Assembly: GCA_018238155.1 (NCBI GenBank)
Contig: JABCTZ010000011.1
Location: forward strand, 1 to 64,000
Length of the DNA: 64,000 nucleotides
Direction of reading: 5' to 3'
From: Candidatus Heimdallarchaeota archaeon
GTDB lineage: Archaea > Asgardarchaeota > Heimdallarchaeia > JABLTI01
This document shows positions 42,514 to 51,071 of this stretch, piece by piece. Within the stretch, counting starts at the first letter, position 1; each line of letters starts with the position of its first letter. Made by a program: the position numbers and the translations under genes. Below the pieces are notes generated by a model that saw only the letters and a program-made list of their open reading frames with translations, searched no databases and was not told the DNA's origin.

Positions 42514-43260
42514 TTAGGTTTCAATTCTTGGTGCAAGGTAATAAGTAAGTTTTCCTCCAGCGACAATTGGAAACTCCAATTGAATTGGCATACTAGCAGA
42601 GAATGCTAGCATTACTAATTCACTTGCTTTGATTGCTTTTGTCATCTCAGTTAAATAGCTAAGTGAATACATTGCACTTGATTCTTCTCTTACATTGAAT
42701 TCAGCAATTACATCACTATCTTTTTCGATGTAAATCTTTACATCCTTGGTTTCACTAGAAGCAGAAAATGTTAAGCCATTTTCATCTGTTACAATTCTAA
42801 TATGATCACCGATTATTTCAGCGTCTTTTACTGCTTGTTGCAAAGCATCTGCAGTGAGTTTTATCTTTGATTTACTATCAATTGCTGGTGCAGGGTAATC
42901 GCTTTCTCCTAAATCGAGCAAGCTTATACCAAAACTTCTAACATTTTGCCCTTTGAATGTCATTACAAGTTTTGCTGTTCCTTCAAGCTCCATTATAAGT
43001 TCATCAGATGAACTTGAGCGTCTCATGATCTGAATCATTTCATCTAAATTAATGCCTAAACGAGTGACTTCCGAACATTCATATTCTTCGAAAGCATTTG
43101 CAGGAAGGAAAAAGTCGACCATAGCTACTCTACTGGGATCCATTGCCCGTAGTTCAATGCCTCTTTCTGAGGCGATGAAATTTGCTTCATCAAGTAAGGT
43201 GAGTGATTCGATAATATTTTTCCATATTTTTGCGTCTGCTAAAACCATTCTAAGTGCCAT
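42514..43260 (-). CDS. pcna: DNA polymerase sliding clamp (PCNA)
   Basis: About 248 residues from ATG 43260 (MALRMVLADAKIWKNIIESL), preceded by GGAGG; the ATG five codons upstream is less likely since it overlaps that site. Both clamp domains and the inter-domain loop are present (GISLLDLGESDYPAP), with the typical ERGIELRAMDPSRVAMVDF and the end SMPIQLEFPIVAGGKLTYYLAPRIE. A 29-codon frame ends in TAATG on this start (see 43260-43349). It acts as a ring that tethers polymerases. Confidence 0.97.
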   Translation of the reverse strand: MALRMVLADAKIWKNIIESLTLLDEANFIASERGIELRAMDPSRVAMVDFFLPANAFEEYECSEVTRLGINLDEMIQIMRRSSSSDELIMELEGTAKLVMTFKGQNVRSFGISLLDLGESDYPAPAIDSKSKIKLTADALQQAVKDAEIIGDHIRIVTDENGLTFSASSETKDVKIYIEKDSDVIAEFNVREESSAMYSLSYLTEMTKAIKASELVMLAFSASMPIQLEFPIVAGGKLTYYLAPRIET

Positions 43261-43349
43261 TATTTTATCCTCCATACTGTATATTGGACCCTCAATTTTT
43301 CTATTAAACTTTCAATTTGTTTCTGTTTACTCTTGTTACTATTCTTCAT
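43260..43349 (-). CDS. 29-residue small ORF coupled to PCNA
   Basis: From ATG 43349 the frame reads MKNSNKSKQKQIESLIEKLR and nine further residues, a basic amphipathic helix. Its TAA overlaps the PCNA ATG (TAATG), the classic arrangement for translational coupling. It lies downstream of the likely PCNA promoter, so it would be in the same transcript. It could be a real micro-protein or a leader ORF controlling PCNA translation. No family recognised. Confidence 0.4.
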   Translation of the reverse strand: MKNSNKSKQKQIESLIEKLRVQYTVWRIK

Positions 43350-43366
43350 TTTAATTTCTCTATTAA

Positions 43367-43422
43367 AAAGTTCTTATCACTGTTTTGTAATCACATAGCC
43401 TTTTTTTTGAGGTAAGAACTTT
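43367..43422. promoter_or_regulatory. 10-bp inverted repeat at the PCNA promoter
   Basis: AAAGTTCTTA (43367-43376) and TAAGAACTTT (43413-43422) are perfect inverted copies 36 bp apart. The inner copy abuts a TATA-like TTTTTAATAG on the minus strand. This looks like an operator for PCNA control. Confidence 0.5.
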
Positions 43423-43492
43423 TCTCTTCACAATTATTTCCTAATTCTAGAATAAAAGTTCATCTTTTTTCCAAAAATCGACTTTTTCAACC

Positions 43493-45112
43493 TTAATTTC
43501 CTACTATTTTCCCATGTACCAATTTTTCAGTGATTACTTTGTCAATATAAATGGTAACGATCTCTCCAATCCTTTCCTTTGCATTTTCAACTGCAACCAT
43601 CGGTCCACCCTCAAGGATATTGCCAATTGCTCCACCTTCTTCTCGATAATTAGGTTCACTTAATATCACTCTTACTTTTTTTCCAACCAAATTGGTCTTC
43701 TTCCGGAGATTGACTTCATTAGCAGCATCAGCAATCATTTTACTGATAGGGTTTTTCACCGCAGGTTTTGGCGGAGGAACATCGCCAAAAGCAGACATTG
43801 GTAGAGGACGAAATCGATAGATAGTTACTTTTTCGATGAATGGTTCCAAATTATGAATTAATTTTACTGTTTCTTTTGCTGTTTGTTTTGTTTGACCTGG
43901 CAAACTATGGATAAAATAAACATGGGCTTTCAAACCATATTTGTGAGCGATTTTCACAGCACGGAGAGTTTCCAGAGGCATACTTGATCGTCCCAACTGA
44001 ATAGCATGAGATTCACTTCCTGTTTCACAACCGATACTAAAAGAAGAGTTTGGAAGATATTTAGATAGAATTTTAGCTACTTCCTCTGTAAAGAGGTGTG
44101 CTTTAATATTTTCTACCTCTATCCATGCTTTCCCATTCGCAACACTTCCAATAGACGTTATTTGTGAAAGGAGCTCTTCGATTAACTTGGTATTTGCTTT
44201 TGGAAAATACGGATTCATCAGCAAATTATCTCCTATTTTACTATCTCTCCCAAAATCGAGAAAATCTGGTGCACTAAGTATAATTCTCTTAACATTTTTT
44301 TCAAGTAGCTCAGTAATTTCTTTTACTACCTGTTCAGGTGTTCGACTACGTGCAGGACCAAATAAGTTAGGTACACTACAAAAACCACATCCAGGAGGTA
44401 TTCCTTCTGGGCAATTCAATCTATCCTCAAGAGAAAAGCTATCACAAAAACCACAATTTGAGCATTCTCTACCATCAGGTAGGAGAAGCTTGGTTCCTTT
44501 AAAATTAGAACAACCTCTCACACATTCTACATATACTTTGGCTGAGAAATACTTGGGATAATCAGTTATGCATTTAGTAGATGCTTGATATGTTCTGAAT
44601 TCCTCTCGAGAGGAATAATTTCTAAAACCATTAATTTTCATTTTGCCTTTTGAATCAAAAAATCCAATACCAAGAATTTTCTCCAAAATTTCTACTGAAG
44701 GCGTTTCTCTTAAAGCATCATATTCAATTAGCTCTTTGATTGTTTTTTCTCCTTCTCCAATAACAATAATATCTGCTTGAGTTGAGAGCAAGGTAGAACC
44801 TAATTCAGAGGAAATTGGACCTCCAACTACTATTCGACCATCAGAGTTTTTCCTCCAAGAAGAGATTACTCTTTTTACAGCTATTTTATCCATAGACATA
44901 GCGCTAATAAATAAAGAAGAAAAATCATTTGGAATCCCTTTCTCGAGGACGTCTTCTGCGAGAAAAATTTTTGCCTCAATTCCTAACCTTTCAAGAACAC
45001 CATATACACTTCTAGAACCGGCACCAATAGCATCTCGAGTGAATCTTCTTTTTCCTTTACCTGAACCTGTAGCATCGACAATAGCAATCTTGTGAAAAGC
45101 AGTATTCATCAT
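43493..45112 (-). CDS. B12-binding/radical SAM protein with C-terminal TRAM-like domain
   Basis: 539 residues. The N-terminal half carries a cobalamin-binding-like Rossmann domain (RIVVGGPISSELGS, ADIIVIGEGEKTI). The radical SAM site is CPEGIPPGCGFC, spaced C-x7-C-x2-C rather than the classic C-x3-C-x2-C, preceded by another Cys-rich insert (GCSNFKG, CSNCGFC). SAM-barrel features follow (SFSIGCETGSES, HVYFIHSLPGQT). The last 60 residues (GKKVRVILSEPNY, GEIVTIYIDKV) resemble a TRAM RNA-binding domain. I recall an archaeal MJ0865-type family with this layout. Its substrate is unknown, possibly RNA. Confidence 0.75.
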   Translation of the reverse strand: MMNTAFHKIAIVDATGSGKGKRRFTRDAIGAGSRSVYGVLERLGIEAKIFLAEDVLEKGIPNDFSSLFISAMSMDKIAVKRVISSWRKNSDGRIVVGGPISSELGSTLLSTQADIIVIGEGEKTIKELIEYDALRETPSVEILEKILGIGFFDSKGKMKINGFRNYSSREEFRTYQASTKCITDYPKYFSAKVYVECVRGCSNFKGTKLLLPDGRECSNCGFCDSFSLEDRLNCPEGIPPGCGFCSVPNLFGPARSRTPEQVVKEITELLEKNVKRIILSAPDFLDFGRDSKIGDNLLMNPYFPKANTKLIEELLSQITSIGSVANGKAWIEVENIKAHLFTEEVAKILSKYLPNSSFSIGCETGSESHAIQLGRSSMPLETLRAVKIAHKYGLKAHVYFIHSLPGQTKQTAKETVKLIHNLEPFIEKVTIYRFRPLPMSAFGDVPPPKPAVKNPISKMIADAANEVNLRKKTNLVGKKVRVILSEPNYREEGGAIGNILEGGPMVAVENAKERIGEIVTIYIDKVITEKLVHGKIVGN

Positions 45113-45362
45113 GTTTCATCCAGAAAATTAATTACTAATTTGTTAAGTTTACGTTTACTTAGCTTGTTTTGCTCAAAAATATTTCGAAATTTAAACGTTT
45201 TATTAGATACAAAACAACAGCAAACAAAAGAAAGATATTCTAGTAAAGTTACCAGTCAAATATAAGAATGAAAACCAATGCTATTTGAATTCAATCGAAG
45301 AATAGATTTAAATTCCGAAAGATTTGGTGCTAACAATAAGACGTAAAGGATTGAATGAAAAA

Positions 45363-45929
45363 ATGAAAGAAAATGGTGAATTTCTTTTACCTGGCGATTA
45401 CATTTGTGTTGAAGAAGAAGCTCTCCCTGGAGAGGGAACCTATGTTGCTGAAGGTAAAGTATTAACAACAGTCACTGGTACTGTTTTTAACGATACAAAG
45501 AAACGAACAGTCAGTATTTTTCCAAAAGTAAGAAAACCATTAGTTCCTAAAAAAGGAGATGTTATTATTGGGCAGGCTGAAAATGTCAATAAACATATGG
45601 TTTCTATGTCTGTCTCATATATTAACGGACAATCTATAACTCCATCTTACTCAGCAATTATGCATATCTCTCATACTACAAGATCTTATCTCGACTCAAT
45701 GTTTGATGCTCTTAAAGAAGGCGATATTATTAGAGGAAAGATAATGGATGCTCATACACTTCCAATACAGTTCACAACAACCTATAATGAACTTGGTGTA
45801 ATCTATGCACTCTGCAGTAAATGTGGAGAACGATTGCGATACTTACGAAGGGGCACACTCAAATGTGATAATTGTGATAACATAGAACCCCGAAAAGTCG
45901 CAGAAGATTATGGACGAGCACGATTATAA
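45363..45929 (+). CDS. csl4: Exosome subunit Csl4
   Basis: About 188 residues from ATG 45363 (MKENGEFLLPGDYI). It has the N-terminal L27-like part (EEEALPGEGTYV), a central S1 domain (KKGDVIIGQAENVNKHMVSMSVSYI, ending GDIIRGKIMDAHTLPIQFTT) and a C-terminal zinc ribbon (CSKCGERL...CDNCD). This is the RNA-binding cap of the archaeal exosome, which links DnaG to the Rrp41/42 ring. It leads a plus-strand run Csl4, DUF2067, RpoL, RNase III-like, DUF99. Confidence 0.94.
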   Translation: MKENGEFLLPGDYICVEEEALPGEGTYVAEGKVLTTVTGTVFNDTKKRTVSIFPKVRKPLVPKKGDVIIGQAENVNKHMVSMSVSYINGQSITPSYSAIMHISHTTRSYLDSMFDALKEGDIIRGKIMDAHTLPIQFTTTYNELGVIYALCSKCGERLRYLRRGTLKCDNCDNIEPRKVAEDYGRARL

Positions 45930-45971
45930 TTGAAATAAGATATAATATTTAGTAAAGTGAGGGATTTTCTA

Positions 45972-46589
45972 ATGGCTCGTTGGACAGCAAAAGAAATGGT
46001 ATTGACTGTTTCTTCCACAGAAGAAGCAATTCTCGTGCTAGAAACAATACAAAAACAAATAAAAAAAGTTGATATTATTGCTGACTACCATTCTGGAAAG
46101 GTAACTATTCGGTTCGAAGGAGCAAAAGACCATCTTAAAGATGCCATCGAGCGAGCAAAGAATGTTCACCAAACTGTAAATGGTATGCTCTATCCTGATA
46201 GAGATGGCTTCTACGATTATGATATAACTCATATCTCCAAAATGATTGGTAAAACATTTCCAATAAAGATTCTTTTAAGAGTTTTAGAAAAACGAGGTAT
46301 TGAAAGCAGTCGTGATGAGAATATCATTTATTCTAAAATGGTCTATAAACAATTAGTTCAATTAATCATTGCAATAGATAACTACCTCACCTCAATGCCA
46401 TATGAGGTTTCCACAAAAAGTTTGAGAGAAGTACTGGCAACAATTGCAGTAGTAAAAAACATCTCCATTGAAAAAGCAATAGCATTAGCTCAAAAGATGA
46501 AAGTAACAAGTGAGGATGACTATAAAAGGTTAATATTATCTGTTGAACCTTCACAAGCAATTGACAAATGCTTAGAGAACTCGAAATGA
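45972..46589 (+). CDS. DUF2067-like protein
   Basis: About 205 residues from ATG 45972 (MARWTAKEMVLTV); an earlier start six codons upstream is possible. A KH/ferredoxin-like first part (ILVLETIQKQIKKVDIIADYHSGKVTIRFEGAKDHLKDAIERA) is followed by a helical domain. This agrees with my memory of archaeal DUF2067, which is found near csl4 and rpoL, as here. A role in RNA binding is inferred from context. Confidence 0.65.
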   Translation: MARWTAKEMVLTVSSTEEAILVLETIQKQIKKVDIIADYHSGKVTIRFEGAKDHLKDAIERAKNVHQTVNGMLYPDRDGFYDYDITHISKMIGKTFPIKILLRVLEKRGIESSRDENIIYSKMVYKQLVQLIIAIDNYLTSMPYEVSTKSLREVLATIAVVKNISIEKAIALAQKMKVTSEDDYKRLILSVEPSQAIDKCLENSK

Positions 46590-46685
46590 AGCAAAAGATT
46601 AATAGAAGTAATGAAAAATCGAACAATTAGCAACAAATTCTTATTATTAATTATCTTTTAACAATGAAACGGCGGTTCGAAAAAA

Positions 46686-46964
46686 ATGGAAATCAAAATT
46701 TTAGAATATGACGAAGAAAAAGAAATTACTCTCGAGATAAAAGGTGAAGGACATACTTTTACAAATGTTATAAGGGAATTTTTGAGTGATGTAAAAGATG
46801 TGGATTCAGCAGGGTATTTCAAAGCACATCCTTTCGTCGAAACAACAAAACTAGTTATTAAAGCTGTACCAAAGAAGAAAATAGACAAAGCGGCAAGAAC
46901 AGCAGCAAAAGAACTTGGTAAAACCTGTGATGAGTTTTACAAATTATTAGATAAGGTTGCTTAA
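46686..46964 (+). CDS. rpoL: DNA-directed RNA polymerase subunit L (RpoL)
   Basis: 92 residues, the archaeal counterpart of Rpb11. It pairs with RpoD to start polymerase assembly. Conserved: ITLEIKGEGHTFTNVIREFLSD, AGYFKAHPFVETTKLVIK and a C-terminal helix. The Rpb11 signature G-E-x-H-T is present at residues 20-24. ATG 46686. Its place after csl4 and DUF2067 is the usual archaeal context. Confidence 0.95.
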   Translation: MEIKILEYDEEKEITLEIKGEGHTFTNVIREFLSDVKDVDSAGYFKAHPFVETTKLVIKAVPKKKIDKAARTAAKELGKTCDEFYKLLDKVA

Positions 46965-47066
46965 ATGCAATACTGGATTGATCTCAAATGACAATGAGGT
47001 CTATTCTAGAAATTTATCAAATTCCTTTTTATTTAATATTAATGTCTATCATATAGTTTCTCATAG

Positions 47067-47504
47067 TTGATTCCAATGAAAAAAAATAATCTACCTGAAC
47101 CCTTGAGAACAAGATTAACACAAGTAATGAGAGATCATAGTTTAGCAAAATTTGGTGACTCTCTAACGAATTTTGTTTATTCGTTAGCAAAAACAAGACG
47201 ATACAAGCAATCATTTGGAGAGCGAGTATTAGATAAATCACTGGCGGAAGCAATAAGAAATGCGAATCTAAGATCTGTTATGCCATCAAGTGTGTCATCA
47301 GGTGATCTAGGAGATGGAGCAGAAGCACTAATTGGTCATGCGTATTTAAAAAAGATAATGACTATAGATGAAATGGTGGAAATAATCATTTCAGTAATGC
47401 AAGCAAAGACATTGGAAGAAATTTCTTACAGGAGTAATGAACGATTGCTTATGGCAGAAGCATTCGAAAAAGTATTGTTGGAAATTGTAGCGCGTATATC
47501 ATAA
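47067..47504 (+). CDS. Archaeal RNase III-like family protein
   Basis: 145 residues (alternative ATG at 47076). The core FGDSLTNFVYSLAK, then ERVLDKSLAEAIRNANLR and DGAEALIGHAYL, follows the outline of an RNase III fold, with the GDS-x-x-N and D-x-x-EA acidic segments. There is no dsRNA-binding domain, as in the archaeal short RNase III family (Pfam Ribonucleas_3_2, from memory). It ends 15 bp before DUF99, so the two are likely co-expressed. Confidence 0.7.
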   Translation: MIPMKKNNLPEPLRTRLTQVMRDHSLAKFGDSLTNFVYSLAKTRRYKQSFGERVLDKSLAEAIRNANLRSVMPSSVSSGDLGDGAEALIGHAYLKKIMTIDEMVEIIISVMQAKTLEEISYRSNERLLMAEAFEKVLLEIVARIS

Positions 47505-47519
47505 AGAAATTAGCTTGCA

Positions 47520-48131
47520 GTGCGAAAATTAAACTTGAATTTTGTGGTGAACGTATTGACCCAACAGTTGAAGAAAGGAGTTAAGATACTTGGAATAGCT
47601 TGTGCTTCTTTTAATCGATTAGAGGATAAATTTGTTCCTGTTATTGGAGTAGTGTATCGAGGAGCATCCCTCATTGAGGGGGTAATGAAAACATCAATTG
47701 AGGTTGATGGTGAAGATGCAACAGAAAAAATACAAACAATGATAAAACAAAGTTCTCAAAGCAAACAACTCAAATTGATAATGACTCGAGGTATTACTAT
47801 TGCAGGTTTCAATTATATAGATATCAAGAAATTGTATGAAAAAACAGGGTTGCCTGTGTTATCTGTAGTTGATAGGAAACCAAATTTTGAAAAAATCCGT
47901 TCAGCAATAAAGAATGTTACAAATTGGGAAGAACGCTACAAGGTTATTACTAATTCTGGTTTAATAAGAGAAATTCAATCAGTAGAAGACGAGGAACCTG
48001 TTTTCATACAATCAATTGGTTTCAATGATGAGGAAATAGCTGCCTTTCTGAAAAAAATAACTATTGTCGGGAGAATACCCGAACCAATTAGAGTCGCAAG
48101 ATTGATCGCTACTACAGAAATATGTGAGTAG
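47520..48131 (+). CDS. DUF99 family protein (endonuclease V-like fold)
   Basis: 203 residues from GTG 47520. Typical DUF99 features: KKGVKILGIACASFNRLEDKFVPVIGVVYRGASLIEGVM, LIMTRGITIAGFNYIDIKKLYEKTGLPVLSVVDRKPN and the IPEPIRVARLIATT end. The fold is related to endonuclease V, but catalytic carboxylates are only partly evident. Function is unknown. It is last in the csl4 run. Confidence 0.85.
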   Translation: MRKLNLNFVVNVLTQQLKKGVKILGIACASFNRLEDKFVPVIGVVYRGASLIEGVMKTSIEVDGEDATEKIQTMIKQSSQSKQLKLIMTRGITIAGFNYIDIKKLYEKTGLPVLSVVDRKPNFEKIRSAIKNVTNWEERYKVITNSGLIREIQSVEDEEPVFIQSIGFNDEEIAAFLKKITIVGRIPEPIRVARLIATTEICE

Positions 48132-48164
48132 TTAATTCATCAATCAAATAAATACTAAAAGATT

Positions 48165-48188
48165 CTTCCCAATAAAAATACTGGGAAG
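48165..48188. terminator. Bidirectional terminator hairpin
   Basis: CTTCCCA/TGGGAAG (7 bp, 10-nt loop) sits between the convergent DUF99 and TFS genes. Confidence 0.55.
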
Positions 48189-48197
48189 TTAACCCAA

Positions 48198-48563
48198 CTA
48201 ATCATATTCTCGCCATGTTTGTTTGCATTTCGTGCACCGATAGAAGCGTGTTGGTGCTTCATCACCACTTCTTGTCTGCACAGCCCAGTATTGGGTATCA
48301 ACTACTATCTTGCACTTTGGACATCTCATAGGCTTTGTTGGCATAGTGCTTATTTCATCCGGATTTTCTATTATGACCATTTCCTTATCATCAGAGTGCT
48401 TTATTTCTTGTGTTAAAATATTATCTTCTTCTGTTATGCCTTTTTTTCCTGTGCCACATTTTGGGCATGCCATAACATATTTTCCATCTATTTTTGTTGG
48501 TTTTAACATTGATTCACATTCTTCACAAAATTCCATAGCCATATCAGACATCGCCTTTAACAT
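48198..48563 (-). CDS. tfs: Transcription factor S (TFS), RNA cleavage factor
   Basis: 121 residues; ATGs at 48551, 48542 and 48536 are also in frame, and MEFCEECESML is the usual family start. N-terminal zinc ribbon (CEECESML...CPKCGTG), a linker, and C-terminal TFIIS-type ribbon (CPKCKIVV...RSGDEAPTRFYRCTKCKQTWREYD), including the catalytic Asp-Glu pair that enters the polymerase secondary channel. It rescues backtracked RNA polymerase. Confidence 0.95.
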   Translation of the reverse strand: MLKAMSDMAMEFCEECESMLKPTKIDGKYVMACPKCGTGKKGITEEDNILTQEIKHSDDKEMVIIENPDEISTMPTKPMRCPKCKIVVDTQYWAVQTRSGDEAPTRFYRCTKCKQTWREYD

Positions 48564-48663
48564 TTATTTTTTAATACTAATTAATCAAAAATAGTTTCCA
48601 CTTTAACAATATTGCTAAATATCTCAATCAAAAAAGGGAAAAATAAGTGAAAAGGAAAGATTA

Positions 48664-49422
48664 TTACTCTTTTTTCTTTCCAAGTTCTTCTTCTTGCATC
48701 TTTTTAATCAAAGCTATAATTGGAATTGAAATGTTCTTGCATTTTAATGCAGACATATCAAACATATCAGAATCTTTGAGTTTTAATTCCTTTGAGATAT
48801 CTTTAGCGCTGTAAACGTTAGGCAAATCTTGCTTGTTTACTACATAAATAATTGGTACTTTGCGCTCAACATTTTTGATGACTGTTTCTTTGAACTCCTC
48901 ATAATTCTCCTTAATTTTTGGATCAAGCGGATCAAGGATGAAAATTACTCCATCTGCTCTTCGTTCAGCGAAAGCTCGAATGTCTTTAAAGCGCCATTGT
49001 CCTGGAGTTCCAAAGAGATAGAAGATAGTTACCCATTTGATACCTTTTTCGGTGAGATAATCCTCAGACAAATCAGTGAATTTAATGATTTCTGCACTTT
49101 CATCTCCACCTGTGAGGAGAGCAACAACAGTGAAATCAAAGGTTTGTGTGGCTGTATTAGATTCTGGGAAAAGATCGGGGTTTTCTTTTAAAAGTTCATA
49201 ATCGACATAGAAATATCTTGGAACTTCTCTACCATGAGCTTCAGGATCAAAACATCTAATCATAGTTGTTTTTCCACTGCCAGAATTACCTGTAATACAT
49301 ACTTTGTACACGCCTCGTAATTTTCCACTAAGGTATGGATAAGTATTCAATACATTGTTTGCTGTTAAGATGCGGAGTTTTTTTACTTCAAATTCTATGT
49401 CTTCTGTCAAAGGATCACACAT
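48664..49422 (-). CDS. Arf/SRbeta/MglA-like small GTPase with N-terminal extension
   Basis: 252 residues. A 40-residue N-terminal extension precedes the G domain: GNSGSGKTT (G1, residues about 45-53), FGTPGQWRF (G3; PGQ as in MglA/Rup-type and Arf-like GTPases), NKQD (G4, about 198-201) and SALKC (G5). The segment between G1 and G3 is long (about 85 residues). The C-terminus is basic (EEELGKKKE). Such GTPases work with roadblock or longin domain partners in archaea; three roadblock proteins are in this window. No lipidation signal seen. Confidence 0.85.
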   Translation of the reverse strand: MCDPLTEDIEFEVKKLRILTANNVLNTYPYLSGKLRGVYKVCITGNSGSGKTTMIRCFDPEAHGREVPRYFYVDYELLKENPDLFPESNTATQTFDFTVVALLTGGDESAEIIKFTDLSEDYLTEKGIKWVTIFYLFGTPGQWRFKDIRAFAERRADGVIFILDPLDPKIKENYEEFKETVIKNVERKVPIIYVVNKQDLPNVYSAKDISKELKLKDSDMFDMSALKCKNISIPIIALIKKMQEEELGKKKE

Positions 49423-49506
49423 CCAAATCTATACTGTGACTATATTTTTCTAGCTAAAAAATACTTTCGATAGAGCTATATTCTACTCATATGATTATTA
49501 TTAGCA

Positions 49507-49956
49507 CTAAATAGATATCTGAATTGGTAATTTAAACAATTCCTTTAGTGCTATGAATGCATGTTTGTCAATATTGAAGAGCTTCTTGTTTTCAGCAAAA
49601 CTCTTAGGATCTACAACAGCAACAAGGTCATTATCAATTTCTTGTAAACCAAACAAACGTTTTGCTACACGAAGCTGTCGATAATCAAAATACTTGCAAT
49701 CACAACAATATTTAACATATTTCCTTCCCTCAATATCAATCAATTGTATCCAGAGCAAATGCTCTCGAGACTCTGATTCCTTTCCTTTTGTTTGCTCCTT
49801 TGTTGTAAAATGAACCCGTAAAAGCCCATTGTCAAATTTACGAAAACTTAGTATATCCGTTGGTAATTCGGAATATAATTTATCATATCTAGTTCTGTCA
49901 AAGAAACAATAATCTATTGGAAGAGCTAAATATTCTTTTTTGAGATTCTCAGACAA
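49507..49956 (-). CDS. Unknown protein
   Basis: 149 residues. It has an alternating beta-strand region (LLRVHFTTKEQ, LLWIQLIDIEGRKYVKYCCDCKYFDY), and helices at the end (KKLFNIDKHAFIALKELFKL). CCDC could bind metal. I recognise no family. It follows an intergenic gap after the GTPase on the same strand (85 bp), so it may share regulation. Confidence 0.55.
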   Translation of the reverse strand: MSENLKKEYLALPIDYCFFDRTRYDKLYSELPTDILSFRKFDNGLLRVHFTTKEQTKGKESESREHLLWIQLIDIEGRKYVKYCCDCKYFDYRQLRVAKRLFGLQEIDNDLVAVVDPKSFAENKKLFNIDKHAFIALKELFKLPIQISI

Positions 49957-50088
49957 ATGATATTACCTCAATAATAGGTTTACCAATTCGGTCTTATATA
50001 CTTTTTAGAATCTACTTTTATTTTGTAAACAAAAATGATATAATGCTAGACTATTAAAGTAAGAACTAATTCAAAGGGAAGGAAAATC

Positions 50089-50583
50089 ATGCCTGTAAAA
50101 TTAACTAATGTAAAACTAAAGAATCCAGAACTCAAGTATCAAATAATTGTTGGACAAGCAAATTTCTCTATATTTACTACTGATAATCTCTTTATGACGA
50201 TGTTAACTACTGTTCCAAGAATAAAATGCGCTGTAGCAATGAACGAAGCAGTACCAAAACTAACACGAGTAACAGCGAATGATTCTACAATAAAAAAACT
50301 GGCAGCTGAAAATGCATTAGCAATAGGTGCAAGTCATGCATTTGTTATCATGATGGAAAAAGCATTTCCAATAAATGTTCTACCACAAATAAAAAATCAT
50401 CCCGCTGTTTGTAACATATTTGTATCTTCAGCAAATGAAATAGAAATTATTGTAGGAGAAACAGCATTGGGCAAAGCTATTCTAGGAGCTGTTGATGGAA
50501 CCAGTGTAGAGAAAATAGAAACTGATACTCAAAAGAAAGAAAGAAGAGAATTAGTGGAAAAATTTGGTTATAAAATAGAATAA
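50089..50583 (+). CDS. Adenosine-specific kinase (PF04008-type)
   Basis: 164 residues matching the adenosine-specific kinase family throughout: NPELKYQIIVGQANFSIFTTDNLFMTML, GASHAFVIMMEKAFPINVLPQIKNHPAVCNIFVSSANEIEIIVGET, and GKAILGAVDGTSVEKIE. Compared with my memory of the family, His in GQAHF and Lys/Cys positions (KFGIAFCEAS) are altered (GQANF, KCAVAMNEA), so activity is uncertain. ATG 50089 follows GGGAAGG. Confidence 0.8.
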   Translation: MPVKLTNVKLKNPELKYQIIVGQANFSIFTTDNLFMTMLTTVPRIKCAVAMNEAVPKLTRVTANDSTIKKLAAENALAIGASHAFVIMMEKAFPINVLPQIKNHPAVCNIFVSSANEIEIIVGETALGKAILGAVDGTSVEKIETDTQKKERRELVEKFGYKIE

Positions 50584-50675
50584 AAATCAACTAAAATTGG
50601 TACATAAAAAAAGGCTAGAATGAAAGAGATTCAAGAAATTGCTCTTGAATTTTGCTCCTGTCAAGGAAATGAAGA

Positions 50676-50762
50676 TTATATTCCATTAATAAGTGCGAGT
50701 TTCATTCTAGCTTTAGCTTTATCTTGGATAATTTTCTTTTTGAGTTGGTATTTTTTAGTCAT
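50676..50762 (-). CDS. Micro-protein 2 (28 residues), tandem paralogue
   Basis: ATG 50762 to TAA 50676. It starts MTKKYQLKKKI and ends ARMKLALINGI, aligning with micro-protein 1 (same MT start, basic lead, D-x-x-x-AR-x-K-x-A-x-I-x-G end). GGTGAT lies 7 nt upstream of the start. The two are 29 bp apart on one transcript. Function unknown; a basic helix could bind nucleic acid or a partner protein. Confidence 0.6.
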   Translation of the reverse strand: MTKKYQLKKKIIQDKAKARMKLALINGI

Positions 50763-50791
50763 TAGTTATCACCTTATTTTTTTTATTTCTT

Positions 50792-50881
50792 CTATTGACC
50801 AGCAATCATTGCGAATTTAATTCTGGCTTGGTCATAATCCTTCTTGATATTTAGTTTGATTTTTTGTTTGGTATTGGTCAT
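50792..50881 (-). CDS. Micro-protein 1 (29 residues)
   Basis: ATG 50881 to TAG 50792. It starts MTNTKQKIKLNIKKD and ends ARIKFAMIAGQ. A GGAG site lies 9 nt upstream, and a TATA box at about 50928-50937 sets a start site about 25 nt ahead of the ATG. It is homologous to micro-protein 2. A longer plus-strand frame covers the same DNA but is judged antisense noise. Confidence 0.6.
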   Translation of the reverse strand: MTNTKQKIKLNIKKDYDQARIKFAMIAGQ

Positions 50882-50927
50882 TTTTTGTTCTCCGAGTTTT
50901 ATTCGTAATTAACATACAACTAGTTTG

Positions 50928-50937
50928 ATATATAAAA
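50928..50937 (-). promoter_or_regulatory. TATA box of the micro-protein operon
   Basis: On the minus strand GTTTTATATATC. The distance (about 47 bp from box to ATG) fits a short leader carrying the GGAG site. Confidence 0.5.
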
Positions 50938-51071
50938 CGGATTCACTTTTTAGGAACTCAAAAAGAAGACTCATAAAGAGGTCACAAATTGTGACTAAGA
51001 TAAGTATTTCATGAAAAAAAGTGTTAAAATAATAAAGGAATTCAAGATGATGAATCCCACTAAAGGATTCA

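Noticed and set aside
44187..44561. Plus-strand 124-residue ORF
   Set aside because: Antisense to the radical SAM gene, whose Cys motifs are intact.
50620..50820. Plus-strand 66-residue hydrophobic ORF
   Set aside because: Antisense to the two tandem micro-proteins, which have promoter, ribosome sites and mutual similarity.
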